64,000 nucleotides of DNA. Origin: Prunella strophiata (taxonomy: Eukaryota > Chordata > Aves > Passeriformes > Prunellidae). Positions 40,119-52,342 of this stretch are shown here, piece after piece (within the stretch, counting starts at the first letter, position 1; each line of letters begins with the position of its first letter). The translations under genes and the position numbers were made by a program. The notes below the pieces were generated by a model. It did no database searches. It had not been told where the DNA came from and worked only from the letters and a program-made list of their open reading frames with translations. The stretch spans positions 63,208,395 through 63,272,394 of the forward strand of contig JAZBQD010000014.1 of the NCBI GenBank assembly GCA_036583965.1, written 5' to 3'.

Positions 40119-40335
40119 CCTGCCCAAGATAAATCTCTTGTTCTCTTCACCGAACTGCTGCTGTTTGTTTGTTGTTTGGCTGGGGTGTTTTTAAGGCTCC
40201 AACTTCCACTCTGCCAGTGCAGCTAGATCTCTCTCTTTGGTCAGTTTGTGGGGTGTCTCTGTGGGAAATTCAGCGTTCATCAGAGCAGCACACAGCCTCA
40301 GCTAGCCATTTGTCAAGCTGTGCAAATGTCATGTA
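40119..40335 (-). promoter_or_regulatory. SEMA3E: SEMA3E probable 5' UTR with upstream ORFs
   Basis: This is the stretch immediately 5' of the start codon on the minus strand. It contains three upstream ATGs: at 40332 (20 codons, stop ending at 40270), at 40309 (three codons M-A-S, stop ending at 40298) and at 40280 (29 codons, TAA ending at 40191). They occupy all three frames. The last is in frame with the main start but closed by its own stop. There is no ATG between 40190 and the main start. The 5' end of the transcript cannot be read from sequence; the right boundary is set from a TATA-like element at 40361-40367 and could lie further upstream. Confidence 0.45.
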
Positions 40336-40360
40336 AAAATATTCCCTCCCTTGGACAATT

Positions 40361-40367
40361 GTTTATA
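40361..40367 (-). promoter_or_regulatory. TATA-like element upstream of SEMA3E
   Basis: The minus strand reads TATAAAC at this position, about 245 bases upstream of the start codon. A TATA box here would place initiation near 40335. The sequence is AT-rich genome-wide, so such heptamers are common. The mammalian SEMA3E leader is, as I recall, longer than this would give, so it is only a candidate. Confidence 0.25.
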
Positions 40368-40506
40368 AAGTGCAAGGACATTCCAAGGCGTTACTCTGCA
40401 GTGTTGTGTCTTGAGCTGTCTTTAGTAACTCTGCCAGTGGAATTCAGGAAGAAGCTGTATTTTCAGTCCCTCCTGCAAGGCAATTCATTCAGAGAAGGAG
40501 GGAGGG

Positions 40507-40530
40507 AAAAAAAAAAAAAAAAAAAAAAAA
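40507..40530 (+). repeat. Poly(A) tract, 24 nt, in the SEMA3E 5' flank
   Basis: Twenty-four uninterrupted A residues on the plus strand (T24 on the gene's sense strand) follow a GGGAGGGAGGG-like purine stretch and precede CCACACGG. It lies between the candidate promoter island and the start codon. It may be a length-variable tract that affects nucleosome occupancy; no transposon body is recognisable next to it. Confidence 0.9.
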
Positions 40531-40619
40531 CCACACGGAAAAAAGGAGAAAGCACCCTCCTCCTTGGTGCTCCTCAGAACTCAGCCCCTTGCTCTGACTT
40601 GCCAAACAGCTAGTTTTAA

Positions 40620-40960
40620 TTCACCTTTCACCTTTGCTAATTAAAAACAAGAAGTGCCATTCCCTCCTGGAGTTGCAGGATCCACCCAGCGGGAAGCCGG
40701 GCTGTCAGGCTGCTGTATTCACTGAGAAAGTTCAGGGAGGGTTTAGGCAATGTACAGTCCTGGCTGCTTCTAGGAAGCGTTTTAATCCACGTGCCGTGCA
40801 CTGATTCCTCAATTGCTTTGTGGTTTCACGCTGTAAAACGCCAGGAGAAGGGTCGGAATTCCTCCTGTCCTTCCCTTTCAAAAAGTCATTTCAGCTTTTG
40901 TTCCCAGCTCAGTTTTAGAGGAGGATCAACCCTTGCATTAACCATTTAAGTACATTATCA
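40620..40960 (-). promoter_or_regulatory. Candidate SEMA3E promoter / proximal regulatory region
   Basis: A local island of relatively GC-rich DNA lies 5' of the SEMA3E first exon. Eight CpG dinucleotides fall between 40690 and 40855, in a window otherwise almost devoid of CpG. Motifs visible by eye: a CACGTG E-box at 40788-40793, a TGTGGTT RUNX-like site near 40819-40825, and on the minus strand two AGGTGA hexamers one base apart at about 40622-40634. It is too small and too weak to be a classical CpG island. The promoter assignment rests on position and composition, not on an observed start site. Confidence 0.5.
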
Positions 40961-40999
40961 CTTAGTGTCGTTAAACAGCATGCTCCTAAGTGGATGAGG

Positions 41000-43900
41000 G
41001 TAAAAAGAGTCTAGCTGTATACACTTTCTCTCTTTAAAGAAAAAGGATCTGCTTTTTACATTTTTTTTCCCCCCTCTTATGTGGTTTTACACAGTAGCTT
41101 CTCCCCTTTACATTTTAAATGTCTCTGACTCTGGAACCTGAGATCATCTATACGTGTCAGTAAAATTATTTATCTGACTAGATGCCTGTGGGATTGGATA
41201 GTATTTAAAAAATATAAAAGCCTGATCAAAGCACTGTGATGATTAACAGCATCAGATTTAAAAGTGCCAAGCAGCTACCTCTTACACTGCTAACAAGTAC
41301 CAGAAAACTTCATCTCTTTTTTGCATATGTGACTTAAAATATACCCATGGCAAGAACTAGGTCTTTATACATCAAAACTACAGATGTCTGGAATACATTA
41401 ATTAAGGAATAAAGTTCTCTGTAATTAAGATCTCATGCATATAATCATTTAGGATTATGCAAGGTGCATTTTAGACATTAACAATTGCACCTTTTTAATA
41501 GGATGAAGCATTAAAGTCATGTTAAGTCTTTACAATTCTCATTGTTTTTTACAGAAAAAGAATCACAAAGAAAGGAAAATGAAAACTAATATATGCATTT
41601 GACAATAATGCACTCAAAAAAAATTGGTAGTCAACCAGAGATAATAATATCTGGAGAGAAAGATTTAATAAGACATGTCTGTATGCCAGCAAACTGAAAA
41701 GAACCCAGAACAATAATATAATGAAATGCTAATAAATGTAATAGTAGGATACATGGATGGGAGAGGACAGATCTGTTCAACAAGAATAAAATATGTGAAC
41801 CACTAGGACAGAGGAAAAATAATGCAGCTGTGGTGAAAGGACAGAAGTAAATCATCAGAGTGCCCAAGGACTCCTGGAGGCTGCTGCATAATCAGGGGCA
41901 GGGAGCAGGTCATGTCTACCTGCTAGTTCTCCAGGAGCAGGTCACATACACATACCTGGGCTTGCTTTGAATCAGCTGGAAGCTGAGCCAGCAGCAGTTG
42001 AACCTCGGGAGCACGAGCTAAATCACACAGCTATTTGCTCCAATTCTTGCACACAATTGCAGGTTGCAGTGGATTTTATGCTGATGTGCCAGCTGTCTGG
42101 GAGTAGCTCAGCATGAGTACTTGAGATATTGTCAGTGGAGAAGGCAATGCAGGCTCTGCCTGCAAGCACAGACCCGGCAGGGATGAGTTTGTATCCACCT
42201 GATGGGATTGTTATTACTGGCACCTTTCTGTACTTCTGAGGCATACAGGTGTTCTGCCTTTGGCCATTAAGATCTGCTGTAAAGCAGCATGGTCTGCTGC
42301 TTCTTAAGATTAGTGAAGACTCCCCTTTGGCTGTGATACTGTGAGTTCTTATTGAAATATTTGCATTTTTCCTAAAAAAACCCAAAAAACACCAGCCCAC
42401 AAACATACAATTAAGACATTTCTCAAAAACTCCTCCTCTGTCATCATAAGCTTACAAAGTGCAAAAATTTCTGATTCTGAGGTAGTCCAAATGGAATTTT
42501 TTCTTTGAAAGATCTTGTTAGTGGAAAATTTAATACTTTTTCTTATTTATGATAGTACTTTCAAAAAGTACACAAAAATCCAAATGTGAGCTCACACTAT
42601 GAAAGCTAAAACCATATTCCATGAGTAAAGCAAATATTAGTGCAATATCTCAAATCTTGTCTCTCTCTAGAACTGCTCTCCAAACTGCTATATGATGCTA
42701 TTTATTAATTTTCCTGGACTTCAGCTGGCATCTGGGATGCTTAACAGACTGAATAGGTACACTTTGGATATCCTGAGATGGTACCAAAAAGATTAGTGTG
42801 GTAAATTCAAAACAATTTCCCCAACATTAAAGTTCTGTTTTCATTTCCCAGCAGGGGAAAGGGAGCTGGAGGAGGGAAGGCACAAGGGAGCTGCTAGAGG
42901 CTCTGGGCCTTGTTTTGTATTTAGATAAGATGTAGGGTGCAGCAGGTCTGTTCAAACAAATATGTGCATACAAATAAGGGCAATTCCCCCACCAACCTGA
43001 GCTTGCATGCACTCACTTGCATTTCTAACCCCACATATCCCAGCCATTACACAACTCCTTGGCTCTCTACAAACACAACGTGACCCAGGGCTGGAGCTCC
43101 AGAGGAGTCAGAAATACCCAAACAAGCTGATTTTCATATTTGTGCCCAAGGACAAAGCTTTTTTGTCTGAAATCTGATTCTCAAGCAGGGTGGGCTGTGT
43201 GGGTGCCTCAGGCTCCTTCCCTGCCTGCAGAGGGAAGGGCTGGGGCAAAGGCACGGAGGCAGAAGCTGGAGCTGCTGCTCAGTGTTCAGGCTTTGGCTGT
43301 CAGCAAGAAATTTGGGAATGGCTGCTGGGCATGGGGGAAGATGCCTGCATTCAAAGTAACTTAACAATAGAAAAGGAAAATTCACATATAGGTACATGCA
43401 GAAGGTAGATTTTTTTTTTTTTTCCAATAAATTTGTGTTCTCACAGGGTGAATCCTTTCTTTATAATTCACAAATTGCTATGTGAGGATTGCAAGCCCTT
43501 ACACCCTTACACAACAAGTTTTGTAGCAAAGCAAGTGGTGGAAAGGTACACACAATTTCAACCCAAGAGAAATGTGTGGCCTCAGGCGAGGCAGTCAAGC
43601 TTTATACCTCAGCATCTTTTCAATTTAATAGGTACACAGTCTTGCCCCAAGGGGTTAGACTTTTTCCTATACAGTTTTAAATAGTAGGTAGAAGGATGGC
43701 AACACAGATATTCAAATATTAGGATTCAGTCTTAGATCAGTACAAACACAAAGCCCCAGGGCTGTTGAGCCCTCATGCAGTACAGTACAAGGGTCTCTGA
43801 AGAGTAAACAAGGTGGGTTTACTCCTTATTTTCTATTTAATAGGGCAAATACAACAGATCTCTGTCAAACCCGAGTTTGTTTCAGTAGTATAATTGCCAT

Positions 43901-46900
43901 TTAAGTAAATGCTGACAGATAAGTTAAAAAAATACCTGAAAACATGCCTATAAGTAAAGAGTATTTGAAAATTTGAATGCAAACCCTATATTTGATTGCC
44001 AGTGTAGAATCCCTATAATTACACTATCCTAAAGAGGAAGATGATGAGGGTTTTTTTTAAAGGGGGGGAAAAAAGGGTTGCTGTGTACATATGCCGTCTT
44101 TATGTACAGTAAAGGAGTCCATTAAAAGAACTACAAATTAATTGGGAGTTGCTATGTGAAGTCTGTGAACCATAGTTTGATTTGCTACAGCTGCTGCAGA
44201 TCCAGAGCAATTGTAATTGAAATTGTTGAGCCTGTAAATCTAAGAACTCTAACACAAAATACTTCTGACATATTGTGTGAACTGGTTTAAGTTTAACTGA
44301 TAGAGTGAAATGTAAACACAGGAGCACGACATAAATAAGTAGATCTGCAGCTACTAGTATTAGTAACAAATTCTAAACCTTATAACCATAAAGCAAAATG
44401 AAATGTTTATAAAATTTAAAGCTGGGGTGGTCCAAGATTTGCCATAACCATAACTAGAAACCAAGTTTAAAATTTATGAAACTGCTTCCTTCTTTTGATG
44501 ACAATACACTGAACCAAAGCAGGAATTCTCTCCCTTTTTTTCTGTCTCTCTGATTGTGACTGTAGATCTAAAGAAGGTGAGCAACCCAAAAAGGAGCTGT
44601 GTGGCCTTCACCAAAGTTAATGCTACCTGTGTTTGCATTAGTACACTACGTGCAGTAGATGTAGCACACAGGTAATGATATCTCCATTTATTTAATACAG
44701 AAATATTTAAAAGGCTTAGAAAACAACTTATTTTACAGCTCTTCATCTGTAAATCTTTTTATGATACTACTTGTCCACTGGGGATTGCATTTCATATTGG
44801 CACGTTGACTTTTAAATTCTGTCATACAAAATTCTTACAACAGATATAGGATTTGAAGGAAATATCTATAATACACCATATAAATGTAATTCTCTGCATT
44901 ATCTTTGCCTTTGAGGTGAGAATTCATGCCTGCTCCAGTCTCCATTACAAACTGGTCACTGACTCCCTCGTGTGAGCTGTACTGGGAGAAATGGTTACAC
45001 CAAACTCTGTCAGGTACTGCAGCATCCTAACTCCCAGCCAACCTGTAAAAACTCTGTGGACACATTTGTTAAGAGTGCTGGCAAGACACAACAAGAAAGC
45101 AAAAAAAGCTGATCCTACAGGTGAGTAATCACTCAATAATATCTTCTGGGATCTCTCTCAAGGAAAAAGGAGCAGAACCACCACTTCAATCACCCCACTG
45201 ACCACTGACCCTCAGGAGGATATGCTAACTGATAGCAGAAGAATGCTGCCAGATCTTGCTTGTTACAAGGAAATAACAGTAACAATAATAAGACTTGGTC
45301 CTCTGTGGAATTTTCAGACCAGAAGTATTTTAGGTCTTTGCTTTTGTCATTGGGAATTGCACTCTGTGTGAAACTAGAAGGGTTTGTATGAGGTGTCTCC
45401 AGGATGGGGAAGTGTTACTTCTCTTGTTTTATACACTAGTGCATTCTCTTTGATCCAAGATCAAATTTAGACAATATTCATTAAGCAAAAGAGATTGACT
45501 GAACATGAACCTGTACTTCAAAATAGCCACAAAATTACATGATAAATTAATGCTCTGGAAGAATAAAAAGAGTCACAATTAAATTACTTTCCTCAACTCC
45601 AGAAGGACAGGGTTTGGATTGGTAAATATAGAAACATGCTGTCCTTGGAACTTTATTGTTTGCAGTAGCATCATTTCTATGTGTAATTACAGGTGAATGT
45701 CAGTACTGCTTGGGAGATAGATTGGGTATTTTGGCTAACTTATAAAAAAACAGGAATAAAAATTTCTGTCTTCAAATTCAGGCCTCTTAGCGGATTTCTT
45801 TATAGCTTGGACTAAAAACCAGGCATATCAGTGTATCTTATTCCTGAAATCAACTCCATGTGCCTGACATTACAATTAGTACATGGGTCACAGCAATCTG
45901 TACGGTTAGTTATGAATGAAAATCAAATTACTGATTTCTCTAGAGGAATGTATTTTTGATGATATTTTTGCTACTAAATAATTACTGAAGTCTCTCAAAA
46001 GAAAAAAAAATAAATTAAACAGTTAGCTGTTTGTTGAAGATGAAATATGGCCTGACATATTTCTTATCCTGATCACCGAGCAGGAAATAAAAATGTGCAG
46101 GTCAAAAGTCTGATATCAATTATATCTATCAGATATTTCCTATTAAATCAAAATGAGGGACATATTTTATTAAAGATTAATGATGCCCTTTTAATCCCTA
46201 AATTATCAATGTGAATGCCATTTAGTTCTCCCTTTACATGATTTTGCTTCTGGTTGATTTCTTCATGGTTCTTCATTATTTAAAAAGGAGACAAAACAAC
46301 AAACAAATAACTAGTTAAGAAAGGATCATTTTTTATGGCTTAAAATAGCCATTTAGTGGCCTCAGTTTCCAGCTTTTAATTTCTGTATGGAGGAATAAGT
46401 GATTTGGCCATTGTTGGAGACAATTGTAGACATTGTCTTTCTTTCCATGATCAGACATGCAAAATTATAACCTAAACATTTTATGTCTAAAGCCTATGAC
46501 CATCATTTAGTGCAGTTATCATATTAAGGTGAAATGAAAAGCATTTGTTAAAAAAATAACCATTTTGACTACAAATCAGTTGCAGGTTTTAGTGCTACAA
46601 ATGCATTTTGATGCAAAATATTTAAAAATCAATACCAGTTTTATTGCTCACTAAAAGATTCCACATTCCTTTTTGAACAAGGTGATGGCATCATCACTTC
46701 TGGACACAAGTTCTGGGCTACACTTAGCATGCATTTTTACTCCTAGTAGTGGAAGACATATGCCATGACAGATCCCAAACACAGAGAGCTGGTATGTGCT
46801 ATGGCATTTGCAGCAGTGGGACATAATCTGCTTTCAGGAATGTATTAGATTTCTTGTGACAGCAACTGTGGGCCCAAAACCTGAGGGAAAGAAGAAGTAA

Positions 46901-46980
46901 ATCTAAAGAAATTCTTTTGGCTTTTAACAGAGCTTGTGCTTGGAAGTGAGCTGTCTGTATTCAAGTTCAGCACACAAAGA
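41000..46980. other. SEMA3E upstream intergenic DNA, no gene seen
   Basis: AT-rich DNA 5' of the SEMA3E promoter. Two GC-elevated patches occur at about 41870-42330 and 42830-43360. The first holds a 127-codon minus-strand frame (42023-42406) with no recognisable domain. A G/A-rich string with seven consecutive G is at about 44060-44080. I find no exon of SEMA3A or any other gene. Confidence 0.6.
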
Positions 46981-46984
46981 AGCT

Positions 46985-47110
46985 TAGCGGATACGCCTCT
47001 GTGTCACAGTGGTTAAAGCATTAATTCTCCCCATGGCTTAAGGATGTTCCTAGGTATATATCCTGCTTTGAGTCCCTGTACAGCTGTCAGGCAGCTAACA
47101 CCAGGTGCTG
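46985..47110 (+). mobile_element. tRNA-like SINE or tRNA pseudogene relic
   Basis: A class-II-tRNA-like layout is visible. TGTCACAGTGGTTAAAGCAT at 47002-47021 fits the polymerase III A box at 10 of 11 positions, and GCTTTGAGTCC at 47064-47074 fits the B box at 9 of 11. The 62-base spacing between them suits a serine/leucine tRNA or a SINE head. The sequence after the B box does not follow the MIR core. No clean acceptor-stem pairing is seen, so it is not a functional tRNA. It could be a different tRNA-derived SINE family or a chance resemblance. Confidence 0.35.
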
Positions 47111-50100
47111 GGATGCTGAGCACTGAAGCACACAAATCCCCAGTGTTTTGCAGGAGTTCCTGGTGAGCAGTGTCTGATCTCACTGCAGCCATGGGGAGCT
47201 TTGGGAAGGAGCTCTCGAACCTTTCAGACTGTACAAAACCTCTCCAAGAAAAGAACCCCCAGTGTGGTGAGAAATTAAAAATCTTTTTTCCTTGAGGTCT
47301 TCAGAAATCCCAGAATTAACCAGAAAATAGCTTTCAAAGGAGAAAACCACAAAATCCATTGCTGTGTTTCTTACCATTTTACTGTACTCACACATCCTCC
47401 CTGCACCCACACTTCTGTGGAAAGGAACTTCTGGTCTGACTGACTGACTGCCCTTTGCTGTGTGACAGCTGAAACAAAAAGATCTGGCTCTACATTCAGA
47501 ACTTGGGTGTTCTTTACACCACAATTATTTTTTTTTTCATCTGCTATATTATTATTATCATGAAGAAAGTCTTTATCATTGAATTTTGCATTTGACATCT
47601 GTCTAGGCAGATATTTGTTTGAACCACCAACACATTCACTTAAAGGAAAAGAGAAACAAAAAGGAAACAAAAAAACCCCAAAACCAAGGGCTTTAATAAA
47701 TTTTCTTTATTGAAGAGCCAACAACTTCAGCTTTCAAGAAGTCTCTGGACAGGGTATCAAACAGCATTAAGTAAATCCTTTAAATTACAACCTTGAGGAA
47801 GTGAAAGAGGCGTTTCAGTCTACAACTGAAACAACTAGATAAGTTTATTTCAGGGATGTTGTCTGCCTGCTAAGGTTCATTTTTATCATTATTAAGCTGT
47901 ACAAGTATTACCCTCATCTACTGAAATACTGATGTATTCATAATCATATTACATTGTTCCAGTAGGAAAACCTGTGGTTTCAGTCGTTAGAAAAAATACT
48001 CAGAAATCCAGTGCGATAGCTGTGTAGTGAAAATGCAATAGTATTGTGAGATGTGAGAAAAAACATCAAAAATCTAATCCTGAGGCTCTTTTGGCTGATA
48101 CAGAAATTTCATCTAAACAAATTTCCCCAATTCAAAAGAACAGTAATGAGATGGAAGCATAAACAGGAGGTGAGCAATTGTCTGCATGTGAAAGGCTGTC
48201 CTCAGGCAAGGGAGGTTTGCTCCCTTTCCATAGCAGAGCTGAATTCATAGTTAGAGGCTGTGAAACAAGCTACCAAGAAAATCAAGGGCAGCTTCACAGC
48301 AGCAGGATGAATGAGGCAGTGGACTGGCTGGCTCGGGATGTGGTCAAAGCCATGTTATTTGAGGCATTTTTAACTAGGCTACCCTGCCCTGCTGGGAGGT
48401 GTACCGGATGATGTATTCGTTGTTTTCCATCCCTGGATGCCATGATCTTATAAATGTTGTGGCTCAGGACCATGTCTCTTTTGAATTTACAAAACCACTT
48501 TGTACATAGTGGGCAAGGCAAGGATTAGAGAGCCAATTAATTAGACCAGTACAAGACTATTTTTACAGGGACATAGTACACTGGGTGAAGGCACAGTGAA
48601 AACCACATTTCTTTGGTTAATGTCTCTGTAGGGATTCTCTGAATCATAATTTGTTTTTATATGTGACCATCTTCCTCCAAGACCAAAGGAGGGCACGACC
48701 TAAAAGGCAAAGTCACCATAGACTGTAGTTTAGTCTGCTATGACTTCCCTACTCTAACACAAAGCACATGTTTAGTCCTTAAAATAGAAAAGTTAAAGTA
48801 GACAAAACCAGAAGGACAGACAAATTATGGCTGCCTGGGGGAATCCTTGATTTACAATACAGAAAGTTGTACAGTCTGGTGTTGCTGTGCTAGTTGATGG
48901 TCAGCATAACTACCATAGTAGTTGCTATGATAAAGTTTTAAAAATAACAATAATTAAAATGTTATTTGTCGAATCATCTGGAATATGGAAGTGCTCTGTA
49001 AAATGTGGAACCCTCTCATTTTGGTTCCTGTGTATCACTCCTGCAGTCTGTGTAGCTCTTATTCCTCAGTTAAATTTTCCTACAGATTCAGAGCCAAATT
49101 ATTGCATCATCAGAAAGGCCAGAAACAGGATGGCCTCATTCTCTGGTTGTGTAAAATGACTTGATTCAATTTCTATTAATAGGGACAGCTAAGAACACCA
49201 AATATCCTGAAATTATTACTGTTGACGAGAAGTGTGAATATGCTATTAACATTTATTCAAAAAACACTGCTTTATGCCTTAAACACACAAAACAGAATTT
49301 TTGGTGTTGCATCAAGTTGGTTGCAGCATTATTTGTGAAAAAATGAAAACATTATAAATAAAATAAATTTCTTCTGTTACAATAATCTAGGGCAACAGAT
49401 TTACCCTTCTGACTACAAACAGTTCCACTGATTTTAACACTGGCATTCATGTGCTTTAAGTTAATGTTCAATGGTTTGATGGGTTGGGCTTCAAAATCTT
49501 GGATTTTTTAGTAACAGAAAAATGGGAAATGAAACAGAATTAGTTTGGTTTTTTTTTTTTTTCCAGCATTAGAAAAGACTGAGCTATTTCTTAGTTTTAG
49601 ACTTGTTTATAGTGTTTTGGGAATTTTCCCAAAACAGATGATTATTTCTGTGAAACTGAATCCTGATAAAGATCCAAATTTTGCAAGTGTACAGTAAAAA
49701 AGTGTTCCAAGGTGAAAAACTGAGGTTTTAGTGGGGCAGAACCAGTTCCAGAGATGTGAGGGCAAGCAAAGGAAAGCCAGGGGTGGAAATGGGATTGGGA
49801 ATTATGTCTCCAGTGCTAAAGGAACTGGAGGATGTTTTCTGGCTATAACAACCTGTGTCCATACAGCTTAAGCATGACATACCATAGAGCAGATTGGTCA
49901 CATCCACTTACAGAAAGTGTGGACCAGAGTTTTCCCTAGAATCCTGAGGTCCTGAGGTGTGATTATCATCCTCTGTGTTTTATTAGTCTCAAACTGTCTA
50001 ATGCCTTGAGGGTTGTGTTACAGTTTGCTAGTCTGGCAATTTTATGAAACAAAATTAAGTTTCTGTGATTGTATCTCTTCACGTGAGTTAGTGACTAATC

Positions 50101-51832
50101 AACACTTTACTCTAGGTAATTTCTGGTCTCAAGGTCAAAGCATGCTCAAGTTTGAGAAGATTCACATGTAGCCTGTATTAAAGTGATGGCTATGAATAAT
50201 AAAAGAAAAATTGTTATAGAAGGAAAGGAACCAAGCAGTATAACCTGTGGAATTTATACCCTGTTTTGACTGCACCAACACTTTACCTGGGGAGAAACAG
50301 GACAGCAGACTCAGTGTGCATCTGTCCACATGAACACTTTTGTTCTGATCGAGACTATGACTTTGGAGTGAATTTTCTGATTCACAGAGCACACCTTGGT
50401 TTAAATTGCACAGAAGTGGGAGAAGATACAAAGTGGGTTCCTTTGGGATGAAACTAAACTGGGAGATACATTTGAATACTGTACCCAACATGCTCCTGCT
50501 GTTGCTGGGCTCCAGTCCATGATATCAAATTACAGCTATCCCAAAATTAAGTTCATGAAATTCATATAGCATAGATGTCAGGGCTTGTTAATGTTATAAA
50601 AACTGATCCCAGTGACTGATGTCTCCCAACTGCTGTCAAATTCATATTAAATACATTGAGTGATTTCAGATACAACTATTTTCATGGAAAAAGCTAGGCT
50701 CATGAAACTTTTAAAGCAAGACTATGTAACTTACCTATCCTAATCCAATACATCAGTGATTAGATACCCACAGTTGAGAGATCTGACTGTAACCTATGTC
50801 AATATTTTATTTGAATACATAAATCTGAAGTCCTCTTGGTTTTGTTGTTTGTTATTTTTCTTTAATATGCCAGTGCTTAAGGTTGATCTGTGGTCCAGTA
50901 TTTTTGCATTCCCACCTCAAACAAGAGGATTTTCTAAAACAGATCTGCTTGGACCTTTCTCTGAGGTTCATATGGATATAATATTTTCATTCTGCAAAAA
51001 CATTTTATTTTTTCATGGAGACAGAGAAAAAGAGTTGTGCATTCTATTCAACTTGAAACTTAATTTTCATTTTTAAAGTAGTGAAAGCTCATTTTCACTT
51101 TTCAAGTACTGAAATGCAATTATTCACATAGCACTATTCACAGGACCTCCCCAGATCTGGCACACAGTTCCCATGTTCAGACCCTCAGACTAAAACACTC
51201 AGCAAAATGGAAGCCTGTCTGAGAAAGATTACTATTACTTGTCACTTTTATGGAAATGTGCCATTTTCTTCTAAAATAGGGGTGTGCTTGATCAGGAAAG
51301 CCTGCCAACTAAAATTATATATTTATAAACACATAAATCTTGATCATCCATAGCTGGGAGCTTATTTCTCTGCTGGGCTGAACACCCAACAAATGACCAA
51401 TTGACTTCTATGTTTGAATAGCTGTAAGATGGGAGGAATTATTTGGTACTGGAGGTCATATTTTATTTATTTCAGTTCAAGGGCCAGTAATTTTCCACAG
51501 CTAATATCCTGTTTTTAAAATGTCTTTAAATTATCTCCCTAAAAATAAAATTGCATACTCACAGATGTCTTTCACTGGAACTTAACTTTTGGAGAGTCTT
51601 AATTCTGAGCTTGTGTCATTGAACTGGTTCTTTCCAGTGATATTCTCAGGAATTTCTCTTAGGGTAAATGTTTCCATGAGTATTTTCTCTGAGATTTGAA
51701 TGTCTCAGGATCTTATGATTATTTCCTTATAATTTCTGTAGAAGACCCACAACCTGGACTCCCAAACCCCATGATCTGAAAAATATCTTTCACTGACCAA
51801 TAATTCACCATGATCACCTTTCTCAGTCTTTC

Positions 51833-51851
51833 TTGTTTGTTTGTTTGTTTT
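51833..51851 (+). repeat. (TTTG)n short repeat
   Basis: TTGTTTGTTTGTTTGTTTTGG is a short TTTG microsatellite. A similar GTTTGTTTGTTGTTTGG occurs in the SEMA3E leader near 40163-40179. Confidence 0.8.
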
Positions 51852-52309
51852 GGTTTTTTGATAGGAAATTAATAGTTATGAAGAGGACTACCCTGTTTTG
51901 AAAGAAACAAGAAATGCATATAGAATTCACTAGAAAGTGGTCTGCGTCCCTTTGGAGAAAAGAAAGAGAGTGCCTTGGTGACAAAACCAATTTGCAAGCT
52001 GTGTGTCAAAGAGGAGCCAACACAGAGCAATGAAGCTGGAAATTGAGAAATGTCATTTCAGGTACTGTGTTTTCAGGATAGGATGTGAAAACATCCTAAA
52101 TAGAAGGTAAAACTACAAGAGAAGCTTTCAAAGAGCTAAGAAGAACAGAGTCTGTCATGGTATTAAGGTCCCAATTGGAGGATGGACACAGGTGGTTTAT
52201 GTCTATGGACCCCTTCAATTGCCTCCATAGCCACAGCAGTGGAAGAAGTGATCAGTTCTGTTTGGGCTTTTATGTACCTGCATTTAATTTTAGAAGAAAT
52301 AGCACACAC

Positions 52310-52310
<1 letters not shown>

Positions 52311-52342
<32 letters not shown>

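Noticed and set aside
40119..40127. Extension of the SEMA3E start by three codons upstream of 40118
   Set aside because: The upstream in-frame codon is TTG, not ATG, and the ATG at 40118 has a strong Kozak context and matches the family's MASA start.
42023..42406. 127-codon open frame on the minus strand, the longest in the window, about 2 kb upstream of SEMA3E
   Set aside because: No recognisable domain, no similarity to a known family, and it lies in a GC-elevated patch where stops are rarer. Treated as a chance ORF.
47180..47670. Overlapping 114- and 99-codon minus-strand frames
   Set aside because: Two different frames over the same bases, no domain and no splice context; consistent with chance.
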